Positions 22,001 through 30,409 of a DNA stretch of 64,000 nucleotides are shown piece after piece. Source of the stretch: Komarekiella delphini-convector SJRDD-AB1 (GTDB lineage Bacteria; Cyanobacteriota; Cyanobacteriia; Cyanobacteriales; Nostocaceae); the NCBI RefSeq assembly GCF_014831675.1, contig NZ_VJXY01000028.1:38148-102147 (forward strand). The letters run 5' to 3'. The notes beneath the pieces were generated by a model. It saw only the letters and a program-made list of their open reading frames with translations, was not told the DNA's origin and did no database searches. Each line of letters opens with the position of its first letter. Position 1 is the first letter of the stretch. Both the position numbers and the translations under genes were made by a program.

Positions 22001-23847
22001 AAAGTGATGACTACGATGCGTTGCTTCAAGAACTCCAAAAAGAGAGTTTGATTCCAAATGCATTAGCTCACTTTTGGAGCATTACGCCCAATGATACGTT
22101 ACCTGGCAATGAGTTAAAACAACAAAAGCAATTATTACATCAGTTTTTTGAAAATTGTCAGGCTCTCGGCTTTTGGAGTTTATTGTATTTAACCCAGGCA
22201 TTAGGCAGGCAAAATATTAGCAATTCCCTAAAGTTGAGGGTTGTAACTAATAATCTATATCATGTCATCGGCGATGAAAGTTTATGCCCTGAGAAGGCAA
22301 CAATTTTAGGGCCATGTAAGATAATTCCCAAGGAATATCCCAATATTAATTCCTGTCTCATTGATGTAGTAATTCCTGCTTCTAACATCTCACCAACACA
22401 AAAGTTTATTGACTATCTGATTACTGAATTGACAACACAGCAAACTGATAATATAGTTGCTTACCGTGGATATCATCGCTGGATTCAAACCTTTGAAACT
22501 ATCCGTCTGGATGAAAGCACCCCAGGTAAAACTAAGTTAAAGCAAAGAGGAGTTTACTTAATTACTGGTGGACTTGGTGGTATAGGTTTGGTGCTGGCGG
22601 AATATTTAGCGAAGACAGTACAAGCTAAGTTAATTTTAATTGGAAGAAAGGGATTACCTAAGCGATCGCAGTGGCAGCAATGGCTAGAAACTCATGATAG
22701 TCAAGATAATGTTAGCCGCAAGATCCAAAAAATACTAGCGCTTGAAAAGTTGGGGTCAGAGGTTGAGGTTAAAAGTGCCGATGTAGCTAGCTACAAAGAA
22801 ATGCAGGTAGCCATTGCTGAAGCTTTAGAAAAATTTGGTCAAATAAATGGTGTCATCCATGCAGCTGGTATTGCCGGCGGTGGTATTGTTCAACTAAAAA
22901 CACAGGATATAGCAAACAACGTATTAGCACCAAAAGTTAAGGGCACATTAGTATTAGAGGAGATTTTAAACTTACAAAAGATTAATTTAGATTTTTTAGT
23001 ACTTTGTTCATCGCAAAGTTCTATATTGAGTGAGTTTGGACAGGTTGATTATTGTGCAGCTAATGCATTTCTGGATGTTTATGCACATGCTCGTACTTCT
23101 AAATCTGACCAATTTACAGTTGCTATCAACTGGGGTACTTGGCAAGAGGTAGGGATGGCAGTGGAAACAATACTACCAGAACAATTAAAACTCCAACGTG
23201 AAGAGGATATCAAAAAAGGAATATTACCTCAAGAAGGTGCTGAAGCTTTTAATCGCATTTTGCTAAGTAGCTTGCCCCATGTTGTTGTCTCCCCCCAAGA
23301 TTTGCAAACGGTAATTGATCAGAACAATTCTTTCAATTATGTAGAACAAGAATTAGCGCTTTTATCAGAGACATCACAAAGTAATCTTTCCAAGCTTAGT
23401 CATCCACGTCCAAACTTGGCAAATGCTTATATTGCTCCTCGTAACGAAATCGAGCAGACCCTTGCTGACATTTGGCAACAATTTTTGGGAATTGAAAAAG
23501 TTGGGATTCATGACAATTTTTTTGAATTAGCAGGAGATTCAATTATTACAATTCAAATTGTTGCCAAAGCTAACCAATTAGGTTTGAAGCTAACTTCTCA
23601 ACAAATGTTTCTGCATCAGACTATTGCCGAATTAGCAACAGTAGCATGTGTAGCTGAAACTAACCAGACTGAAAATAGTTTAATCACTGAAGAAAAATAT
23701 CTAACATCTATTCAGAATCGGTTCCCTGATCAAAAGGAAACAGAAAGATATACACCTTCTGACTTTCCCAGAGCTAACTTGAGCCAACAAGATCTAGATA
23801 AATTTCTGGCAAAAATTAACCGCGCAAGTGAGAAAAAAGCACAATGA
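19060..23847 (+). CDS. Type I PKS module KS-AT-KR-ACP
   Basis: Extends the Asn-terminated chain by one malonyl unit and reduces the ketone; 1595 aa. KS: active Cys184 in TACSTS, with HGTGT and NIGHLD His motifs. AT: GHSIGE with Ser631 and HAFHSQMM, the malonyl-CoA signature. KR: TGGLGGIG cofactor loop, and SSQSS plus DYCAAN supply Ser, Tyr and Asn. No DH, ER or methyltransferase domain is seen. The carrier is odd: AGDSIITIQ looks like the PCP that precedes an E domain, and the C-terminus carries a TPSDF linker like that after the E domain of the first NRPS, though no E domain is present. The stop overlaps the next ATG by four bases. Confidence 0.92.
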   Translation: MNIPTGTYPTNGSEIAIIGLAGKFPGANNVDEFWHNLKNGIESVSFFSDEELLEAGVDAELLSKPNYVKANAVIKDAELFDANFFGFNPRDAEMTDPQHRIFLECAWEALEKAGYDSETYNGSIGVFAGSNLSGYLLNIYFNQNIRNSVDERQVAIAGDKDYLATRTSYKLNLTGPSYTVQTACSTSLVAVHLACQSLLNGECDIALVGGVSMSASRKAGYLYQEGGINSPDGHCRAFDANARGTVCGEGVGIVVLKRLEDTLNDRDFIHAVIKGSAINNDGSNKVSYTAPRIEGQAKVIKTAQVIAELEPETITYIETHGTGTSLGDPIEIAALTQAFQSSTKKQGFCAIGSLKTNIGHLDAAAGVAGLIKTVLALKHKQIPPSLHFEQPNPQIDFANSPFYVNNKLSEWKTGKHPRRAGVSSFGIGGTNAHVILEEAPVVTPKESISRPWQLLVISAKTQTALESATTNLANYLAEHPDTNLADVAHTLQVGRRNFSHRRVLLCQNIQDAIKILTAPNKQGVLSNLSETRNHSIVFMFPGQGAQYVNMGRELYKIEPIFRQQVDECCELLKPYLKLDLRDILYPSIVETTQEQLKQTSLTQVALFVIEYALAKLWMAWGVHPQAMIGHSIGEYVAACISGVFSLEEALTLVVIRGRLMQQVEPGSMLSVSLSAKEIQPLLGSELSLAASNAPSLCVVSGATHAIEVLQNRLTEQGVDCRRLHTSHAFHSQMMEPILEPFVRHLKEVDLKSPQIPFVSNVTGTWITSEQATSPNYWARHLRQPVLFNEGIAELQQPRILLEVGPGRTLTTLAKRQLASQAIVLTSLRHPQEQISDVAFLLNTLSRLWLSGLQINWAGFYAKEQRRHIPLPTYPFERQRYWIEANPDALSEAWQKSLGKKPDIADWFYMPIWKQSTPLEFFQGQELATEQNTCWLIFIDEYGVGSEVAKQLKQQSSNVVTVRVADKFTKLNEYTYTINPWQSDDYDALLQELQKESLIPNALAHFWSITPNDTLPGNELKQQKQLLHQFFENCQALGFWSLLYLTQALGRQNISNSLKLRVVTNNLYHVIGDESLCPEKATILGPCKIIPKEYPNINSCLIDVVIPASNISPTQKFIDYLITELTTQQTDNIVAYRGYHRWIQTFETIRLDESTPGKTKLKQRGVYLITGGLGGIGLVLAEYLAKTVQAKLILIGRKGLPKRSQWQQWLETHDSQDNVSRKIQKILALEKLGSEVEVKSADVASYKEMQVAIAEALEKFGQINGVIHAAGIAGGGIVQLKTQDIANNVLAPKVKGTLVLEEILNLQKINLDFLVLCSSQSSILSEFGQVDYCAANAFLDVYAHARTSKSDQFTVAINWGTWQEVGMAVETILPEQLKLQREEDIKKGILPQEGAEAFNRILLSSLPHVVVSPQDLQTVIDQNNSFNYVEQELALLSETSQSNLSKLSHPRPNLANAYIAPRNEIEQTLADIWQQFLGIEKVGIHDNFFELAGDSIITIQIVAKANQLGLKLTSQQMFLHQTIAELATVACVAETNQTENSLITEEKYLTSIQNRFPDQKETERYTPSDFPRANLSQQDLDKFLAKINRASEKKAQ

Positions 23848-25247
23848 AAGTAGAAAATGTTGAGGATATCTATGAACTTACACCTGTACAAAAGGGGATG
23901 CTATTTCACTGTTTGTATGCAAGTGAATCAGCATTATACTTTTTTCACCATACCTTAACTTTGTATGGTAATCCAAATGTAGAAGCTTTTGAACAAGCAT
24001 GGCAGCAAGTTGTAGATAGACATACAGTTTTGCGGACAGGATTTTATTGGGAAGACATTGATAATCCGTTACAAGTTGTCTATAAAAAAGTAAAAATTAC
24101 CTTAAATAAATACGATTGGCGGGGTCTTGAAGAAGCAGAACAACAAGAGCGATTCAAATCATTTCTAGAGAGCGATCGCAAATTATGTTTTGACTTTTCT
24201 CAACCATGTTTAATGCGTTTAACTTTAATTCGTTTTGCTGATGAACGCTATGAATTTATTTGGAGCAATCACCATATAACTACAGACGGATGGTCTGGCC
24301 CAATCATCTTAGAAGAATGCTTACAAATTTACGAAGCACTTTGTGAATGCAAAGAAGTATCCTTACCGCCAGCACGTCCTTTTAGGAATTATATCGACTG
24401 GTTACAGCAACAGAATATAGCTAAAACCGAAAATTTTTGGCGTCAAGCCTTACAAGGAGTCAAAGCACCAACACCTCTAACTTATATAGAAAATAATCAA
24501 TTATCTAATCTAGAAGAAAGGTACGATGAAGAAAGAATTAAACTATCAGAAGCAACTACTAAATCCCTGTTATCTTTTGCAACAAAAAATCGTCTTACTC
24601 TTGCCACATTAGTTCATGGAATCTGGTCTATTCTCTTAGGTCGTTACACTTGTCGGAACAATATAATCTATGGATGTACTGTTACAGGAAGACCAGTTGA
24701 TTTAGCCGAAGTAGATTCAATAGTTGGTATGTTTATAAATACCTTACCAATTAATGTCAAGTTGAATCCTGAGCAACAATTGTTGTCATGGTTACAAGAT
24801 TTTCAGACTCAATTAGTAGAAGCGCGTCACCATGAATATACTCCCCTGACACAAATTCAAGGTTGGAGTGAAGTACCTCGAAATTTACCTATGTTTGAAA
24901 CTATTGTTGTAGTTGAGAACCTCCCAGTCAGTCAATTTGTGCACAACTGGCAAGGAAATATAAAGTTTAAACAGACAGGAACTTATTATAGAAATAACTA
25001 CCCCTTGAATTTAGTTATATATCCAGAAGCCGAAATCATCGTGGCAATTTCGTATGATTCTCGGAGATTTGATATTGCGACAATTACTGGAATAATTAGA
25101 GATTTTCAAATCCTGTTACAAGAAATAATGATTAATCCTTATGTTCAAATTAAGGACTTATCATTTTTGACACCACAGCAACAGCAAATATCAATAGCTT
25201 TAGAAAAATTAGCATCATTTGATTTGGAATTAGCTCCAATGTTGTAA
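23844..25247 (+). CDS. Free-standing NRPS condensation domain
   Basis: A single C domain, 467 aa, with intact HHITTDG motif and an N-terminus (DIYELTPVQKGMLFH) of the type that usually follows an E domain or a D-configured donor. There is no A or PCP domain. The start codon overlaps the stop of the preceding PKS, so both are co-translated. It probably joins the polyketide-extended chain on the PKS carrier to the diaminobutyrate loaded by the NRPS at 27619, whose own C domain is only a remnant. The alternative is a condensing release step. Paralogous to C1 of the Ser/Gly NRPS, sharing features such as the RNYIDWLQQQN segment. Confidence 0.9.
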   Translation: MKVENVEDIYELTPVQKGMLFHCLYASESALYFFHHTLTLYGNPNVEAFEQAWQQVVDRHTVLRTGFYWEDIDNPLQVVYKKVKITLNKYDWRGLEEAEQQERFKSFLESDRKLCFDFSQPCLMRLTLIRFADERYEFIWSNHHITTDGWSGPIILEECLQIYEALCECKEVSLPPARPFRNYIDWLQQQNIAKTENFWRQALQGVKAPTPLTYIENNQLSNLEERYDEERIKLSEATTKSLLSFATKNRLTLATLVHGIWSILLGRYTCRNNIIYGCTVTGRPVDLAEVDSIVGMFINTLPINVKLNPEQQLLSWLQDFQTQLVEARHHEYTPLTQIQGWSEVPRNLPMFETIVVVENLPVSQFVHNWQGNIKFKQTGTYYRNNYPLNLVIYPEAEIIVAISYDSRRFDIATITGIIRDFQILLQEIMINPYVQIKDLSFLTPQQQQISIALEKLASFDLELAPML

Positions 25248-25382
25248 GTAAGTGAATAGTAGACTAACTTAATCTCATGAAAATGATGGCTTAGTGAGGG
25301 GATTAGTAGAGGACTTAAACGCCAATTATTAAAAATATTGATCATTTTTATAAGAGTTGACAAGTTTTGAAAGGATAAAACT

Positions 25383-26264
25383 ATGATTGTTTCATCTGCA
25401 ATAGAAAGAAGATATAAACTCTCAAGTGATGAATTTAAGAAAGATTATGTTGAATTAGGAAAACCAGTCATAATTTCTGGAGTAATTCCAAGCTGGAATG
25501 GTTTTGATAAATGGTCTTTAAAACGCTTCAAAGATTTATCCCCTTCCCTAAATATTTACGCAAAGAAATTTAGTGAGAAAGGAATCGAGATATGTAGTCT
25601 CACAATGGAAAGATATATAGAACTAATAGAAAATTATGAACAAGATCCTCAGAATTATGCTCGACCGCCATATTGCCATGACCTACCTTTATTTAGCTTG
25701 ATACCTTCTTTAATAGAAGATGCTCAACCATTTCCTTACGATTATTTGCCTGCATGGTATTGGCACAAGTGGTGGCGTTATTGCCAGTTTTTCTTAGGTT
25801 CTTCTAATAGTATTACACCACTACATTTTGATTGCCTTTTGACTAACAATATTTTTTTTCAAGTTGTCGGAAGAAAACAATTCACTATATTACTGCATGA
25901 AGATGCTAAATATTGTTATCGCCAAGGCTGGCGATGGTTTCTTGTTAATCCAGAAAACCCAGACTTAAAGAAATATCCTGAATACAAAAATGCCAAACCG
26001 ATTAAATTTATTGTAAATCCTGGGGATATTGTATATATGCCTCCCGGAACGCTGCATCATGTTCGGAGTTTAGATATGTCTATTTCTTTTAATATCGATT
26101 GGCATACTCAGAAAAGTTCATTGAATGCCATAGCAGCTATTAGAAAAGGTATGCCAATTCAAAATTTATACTATAACTTTTTATTAGCTATGGGTTTAGT
26201 GTTAAAAGTACCTCCACAGATTATTTTTAAATTCTATAAGTCTTATCTAAATTATGTTTCTTAA
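25383..26264 (+). CDS. JmjC/cupin-8 type Fe(II)/2OG oxygenase
   Basis: A 293-aa cupin-like oxygenase. The N-terminal GKPVIISGVIPSW segment, the HxD pair in PLHFD (H148, D150) and the distal His in MPPGTLHHV (H225) form the facial triad of JmjC-like hydroxylases. A Lys in the GRKQFTIL strand fits the usual 2-oxoglutarate contact. An AAAGGATA ribosome site precedes ATG 25383. It is placed between the free-standing C domain and the Dab aminotransferase and Dab NRPS, so hydroxylation of Dab on its carrier is the simplest hypothesis. It is unrelated in sequence to the TauD-type enzyme at 14630. It could instead act on another residue or on the finished peptide. Confidence 0.8.
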   Translation: MIVSSAIERRYKLSSDEFKKDYVELGKPVIISGVIPSWNGFDKWSLKRFKDLSPSLNIYAKKFSEKGIEICSLTMERYIELIENYEQDPQNYARPPYCHDLPLFSLIPSLIEDAQPFPYDYLPAWYWHKWWRYCQFFLGSSNSITPLHFDCLLTNNIFFQVVGRKQFTILLHEDAKYCYRQGWRWFLVNPENPDLKKYPEYKNAKPIKFIVNPGDIVYMPPGTLHHVRSLDMSISFNIDWHTQKSSLNAIAAIRKGMPIQNLYYNFLLAMGLVLKVPPQIIFKFYKSYLNYVS

Positions 26265-26313
26265 AAATTATGCAGTGGAAATAATCAGTTTGTAATTCAA
26301 ACAAAAGCATCTT

Positions 26314-27570
26314 ATGAATATATTTGAAAAGTGTGAATCCAATGTTAGAAGCTATTGCCGTAATTTTCCTGATATATTTCATAGAGCTAAAGGTTCTATA
26401 ATTTATTCTGACTCAGGTAAAGAATATATTGATTTTTTTGCAGGAGCAGGTGCTTTAAATTATGGACATAACCATGACTATATAAAACAAAAAGTTATGT
26501 CATATTTAGACGCCGATGGAATTGCACACGGTTTGGATATGTATACTTCAGCTAAAGAGAAGTTTTTAGCCAAGTTTGATGAGGTAGTACTAAGTTCAAG
26601 AAAACTAGATTATCGTGTTCAGTTTTGCGGGCCAACAGGAACAAATGCAGTTGAAGCAGCTTTAAAGTTAGCCAGAAAAGTCAAACAAAGATCAGGTATA
26701 TTCTCCTTCATGGGAGCATATCACGGCATGACTTTGGGTAGCCTTTCAATTAGTGGTAATGTCGGAATTCGAGCAGGGACAATTGGCACATCAAATAATG
26801 TCACATTTATGCCTTATCCCTATGGATTTATGGAAAGCTTTGACACAATACAATATATAAAATCAGTTTTAAATGATATAAATTCTGGAATTGAAAAACC
26901 AGCAGCAATAATTTTTGAAACAGTGCAAGCTGAAGGTGGAGTTGTTGTAGCTCCTATTGAGTGGATGCAAAGACTAAAAAATTTATGTGACGAGAATGAT
27001 ATTTTATTAATCTGTGATGATATTCAAGTCGGCTGTGGTCGAACAGGGCCTTTCTTTTCTTTTGAAAGAGCAGATATTGTTCCCGATATGGTAGTCCTCT
27101 CTAAATCTATTAGCGGATATGGGTTTCCCATGTCACTATTATTGATTAAGCCAGAGTTGGATGTATGGGAACCAGGCGAACATAATGGTACTTTTAGGGG
27201 TAATCAATTGGCATTTGTAGGAGCCACAGCTGCTTTAGAGTATAGAGAAAGTTGTAATTTTGAACAAGATGTTAAAGCTAAAGAGCTTTTCCTGAAAAAT
27301 TTTCTAACTCAACAAATATTGCCAATTAGTGAAAAAATAGCAATCCGTGGAATTGGGATGATTTGGGGGATTGATATGAAAAACTTTGGCGGTAGCAGTT
27401 TAGCTAAAAATATCACCTCCCGTTGTTTTGAACTGGGGTTAATAGTTGAACGAGCAGGTAGAAATGATACTGTTATTAAAATTTTGCCGCCTTTAATAAT
27501 TGATCTGGTCACTTTAGAAAAAGGATGCTCAATTATCAAAGAAGCTTTTAATGATTGCATATCAAAGTAG
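26314..27570 (+). CDS. Diaminobutyrate:2-oxoglutarate aminotransferase (EctB-like)
   Basis: A class III PLP aminotransferase, 418 aa, that should form L-2,4-diaminobutyrate from aspartate-4-semialdehyde with glutamate as amino donor. Visible marks are the N-terminal FAGAGALNYGHNH segment, GPTGTNAVEAALKLAR, the IFETVQAEGG strand, DDIQVGCGRTGPFFSFE and the Schiff-base Lys264 in LSKSISGYG, a pattern typical of EctB and Dab aminotransferases. There is no ectoine synthase or acetyltransferase nearby, so ectoine synthesis is unlikely. The next gene has an A domain with a Dab-type code, which strongly suggests that this enzyme supplies that monomer. Confidence 0.88.
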   Translation: MNIFEKCESNVRSYCRNFPDIFHRAKGSIIYSDSGKEYIDFFAGAGALNYGHNHDYIKQKVMSYLDADGIAHGLDMYTSAKEKFLAKFDEVVLSSRKLDYRVQFCGPTGTNAVEAALKLARKVKQRSGIFSFMGAYHGMTLGSLSISGNVGIRAGTIGTSNNVTFMPYPYGFMESFDTIQYIKSVLNDINSGIEKPAAIIFETVQAEGGVVVAPIEWMQRLKNLCDENDILLICDDIQVGCGRTGPFFSFERADIVPDMVVLSKSISGYGFPMSLLLIKPELDVWEPGEHNGTFRGNQLAFVGATAALEYRESCNFEQDVKAKELFLKNFLTQQILPISEKIAIRGIGMIWGIDMKNFGGSSLAKNITSRCFELGLIVERAGRNDTVIKILPPLIIDLVTLEKGCSIIKEAFNDCISK

Positions 27571-27608
27571 ATTGGCATAATAGGATAACTCGGCAAGTAA
27601 TTGGTTAC

Positions 27609-27614
27609 AAGGAG
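27609..27614 (+). promoter_or_regulatory. Ribosome binding site AAGGAG setting the start of the Dab NRPS
   Basis: A full AAGGAG lies four bases before ATG 27619. The frame is open upstream from TTG 27601, but that codon lacks such a site, so 27619 is chosen. Confidence 0.7.
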
Positions 27615-27618
27615 AAAT

Positions 27619-30381
27619 ATGAGTATACATCTATCGAATCATTCATTCTCTGAGAAAATTTACTGGATAAATAAACTATCGGGAGAATTACCAGAAACAA
27701 ATCTGATGCTTGACTGTGTAAGACCTTTGTTATCTAGTGATGAAAAAAAATCTTTTAACTTTGATTTATCAAATGATTTATCTCAAGCAATCATTAAGCT
27801 AGCTAAAGGCTCTGATTTTTCAATTTACTTGATACTTGTATCTGCATTGAATATATTACTACAAAAATATACTAGAAATAATGATGTTATTATTGGTATA
27901 CCAGTAGATGAAAAAATTGGTATAGATTGCGTAAATACCAAAGTTATTCCTTTGCGTACTCAAGTCATACCTCAACTTTCATTCAAAGATTTTCTTTTTC
28001 AAGTCAAAGATGCTGCGATCGCAGCTTACACCCATCTAAACTACAATTTTGATGAACTAGTTGATTTATTAAAGTTACCAACAAGTCATAATCGTCATCC
28101 AATTTTTGACATAGTAGTTTGTTTAGAAAATATTCATCTCAAAAGTAATTTAAATCAACTCAATAATGACATAACAATTTCTTTTACAGTTAACGGTGAA
28201 AATATTAGTGCTGATATAGACTATAAACCAGATTTATTTCAAGATGAAAATATAAAGTTAATGGCTAGATATTATACTAATGTTATTGAAAATCTTATAA
28301 ATAACATCAATATTAAAATATTAGATGCTGTTTTCTTGAAAGATTTTGATAAACAACAGTTATTAACACAGTTTAATAATAATATTAAAACTTATCCAGT
28401 TGAACAAACAATAAATAGCTTATTTGAGAAGCAAGTATCTCAAACTCCAAATAATATCGCTGTCATTCATCAACAAACCAAATTAACGTATCATGAACTC
28501 AATCAAAAAGCTAATCATTTAGCTGGAATCTTGCGAGAATTAGGAGTCGCTAAAGGTGAATTTATCGGCATTTTTAAAGACCGTGATATCAATTTTCTTA
28601 TTGCTATTCTTGCTATATACAAGGCAGGTGGAGCATACGTACCTATTGATAGTACTTACCCACCAAATCGAATTAAATACATGCTGGCTAACAGCGAAGT
28701 TAGATTTATATTAACAGATTTATCCCTATTTAATGTTTTATCCGATTTGGTAGAAGGTTGTTCACAATTATCATCTATTATTTGTTTAGATAGCATTATT
28801 AATCAAAATACCCTGCTTGCTAAACAAACGGGATTAAAAATATATAGCCAATTTGATTTTGAGCAGTTGCCTAATGAGAATTTAGAACATATTAATGATG
28901 CTGTTGACCCAGCTTATATGCTTTATACTTCCGGGTCTACAGGACTACCAAAGGGGGCAATTGTCAGGCATGATGGTGCAATTAATCATATTTATGCTCA
29001 ATTTGATGAGTTGGATTTAACACAGGAATTTTGTTTTCTCCAAAGCGCTCCTTCTTCAACGGATATTTCTGTATGGCAATTTTTAGCACCACTTTTAATA
29101 GGTGGAAAAACAGTAATTGTAGATATAGAAACCGTTGCTATTCCTGATAAACTATTTAAGGTACTAAAATCGCAAAAAATTACAGTTGTTGAATTAGTAC
29201 CAGCATTATTTGGCGGCTTGCTTGAATATATCTCTCAGCTACCAAACCACGCCAGAGAATTACCTGATTTAAAATGGATGATGGTTGTGGGGGAACCAGT
29301 ATCAGTAAACTGGGTAAATAGGTGGCTCCAGATGTACCCTGAAATCAAAATTGTTAACGCTTATGGCCCTACCGAAGCTGCTGATGATATTACCCAGTTT
29401 ATTGTTAGCAAGCCTTTGCCAGAAAATCAGCGAACAGTTCCAATTGGTACACCATTAGCCAACTTAAATCTCTACATTCTGGATGGGGAAATGCAACTAT
29501 TACCTATTGGTGTTCCTGGAGAAATTTGTGTATCAGGAATTGGTGTAGGTGATGGATACTGGAAAAATCAAGAAAAAACTAATTTAAGCTTTGTTCCCAA
29601 TCCGTTTACAAATGTTAGTCAGAATTTACCAGGAAATCGTAGAGATTTAATCTATAAAACTGGAGATTTAGGAAGATGGCTTCCTGATGGAAATATAGAA
29701 TTTCTCGGACGTATTGACCATCAAGTAAAGATTCGTGGCTTCCGGGTTGAACTTGGGGAAATTGAGACATTTCTGGGTCAGCACCCGAATGTACGTGAAA
29801 ATGTAATCGTGGTTCATCAGGATGAACCAGGTAATTTGCAATTAATTGCTTATGTGGTTGCTAAGACACAAGCAATTCCTAGTATTAGTGAATTACGTAG
29901 CTTCTTAAAAGAAAAGTTACCTGACCACATGTTACCTTCTGCCTTTGTGATGCTAGAAAATCTACCGCTAGCACCTAGCGGTAAGGTAGACCGCAAAGCT
30001 TTACCCAAACCAGATAATCTTCGCCCGGAATTAGAAACAGCTTACGTATTGCCACGAAATGATATGGAACACGCAATTGCTGACATTTGGCAAAAGATAC
30101 TTAAAGTGGAAAAAGTTGGCATTCAAGATAACTTTTTTGACCTTGGTGGTCATTCGCTAAATGTGCTTCAGGTTTACAGCAAACTGCGAGAACTTTTTAA
30201 AGCAGACTTAGTAATAACTGACCTATTTAAATATCCAACAATCAGTTCTATATCACGATATTTAACTCAAGAAGATGATAATAGTTTTGCAAATCAAAGC
30301 AATGAATTAAATGAACAGTTAGAGGTTGGTAAGTCAAGATTAAAGCAACGCTTATTACAAAAGAAACAACAGAATGTTTAA
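27619..30381 (+). CDS. NRPS: half C domain-A(Dab)-PCP
   Basis: A 920-aa protein. The first about 225 residues match only the C-terminal lobe of a condensation domain (YWINKLSGELP, AYTHLNYNFDELV); the N-terminal lobe with HHxxxDG is absent. The A domain follows, with P-loop YTSGSTGLPKG near 440 and pocket D-I-W-E-M-V-A-D-D by alignment to GrsA, very close to the diaminobutyrate code DIWELTADD. The PCP has GGHSL near 842. The C-terminus is a basic tail (GKSRLKQRLLQKKQQ) preceding a KS-starting PKS. The missing condensation activity is probably supplied by the protein at 23844. Alternatively this is a starter module of a second chain, since truncated C remnants also occur in initiation modules. 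Confidence 0.9.
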   Translation: MSIHLSNHSFSEKIYWINKLSGELPETNLMLDCVRPLLSSDEKKSFNFDLSNDLSQAIIKLAKGSDFSIYLILVSALNILLQKYTRNNDVIIGIPVDEKIGIDCVNTKVIPLRTQVIPQLSFKDFLFQVKDAAIAAYTHLNYNFDELVDLLKLPTSHNRHPIFDIVVCLENIHLKSNLNQLNNDITISFTVNGENISADIDYKPDLFQDENIKLMARYYTNVIENLINNINIKILDAVFLKDFDKQQLLTQFNNNIKTYPVEQTINSLFEKQVSQTPNNIAVIHQQTKLTYHELNQKANHLAGILRELGVAKGEFIGIFKDRDINFLIAILAIYKAGGAYVPIDSTYPPNRIKYMLANSEVRFILTDLSLFNVLSDLVEGCSQLSSIICLDSIINQNTLLAKQTGLKIYSQFDFEQLPNENLEHINDAVDPAYMLYTSGSTGLPKGAIVRHDGAINHIYAQFDELDLTQEFCFLQSAPSSTDISVWQFLAPLLIGGKTVIVDIETVAIPDKLFKVLKSQKITVVELVPALFGGLLEYISQLPNHARELPDLKWMMVVGEPVSVNWVNRWLQMYPEIKIVNAYGPTEAADDITQFIVSKPLPENQRTVPIGTPLANLNLYILDGEMQLLPIGVPGEICVSGIGVGDGYWKNQEKTNLSFVPNPFTNVSQNLPGNRRDLIYKTGDLGRWLPDGNIEFLGRIDHQVKIRGFRVELGEIETFLGQHPNVRENVIVVHQDEPGNLQLIAYVVAKTQAIPSISELRSFLKEKLPDHMLPSAFVMLENLPLAPSGKVDRKALPKPDNLRPELETAYVLPRNDMEHAIADIWQKILKVEKVGIQDNFFDLGGHSLNVLQVYSKLRELFKADLVITDLFKYPTISSISRYLTQEDDNSFANQSNELNEQLEVGKSRLKQRLLQKKQQNV

Positions 30382-30409
30382 TTAATAGTTTTAAGAATTA
30401 AGATTACTT

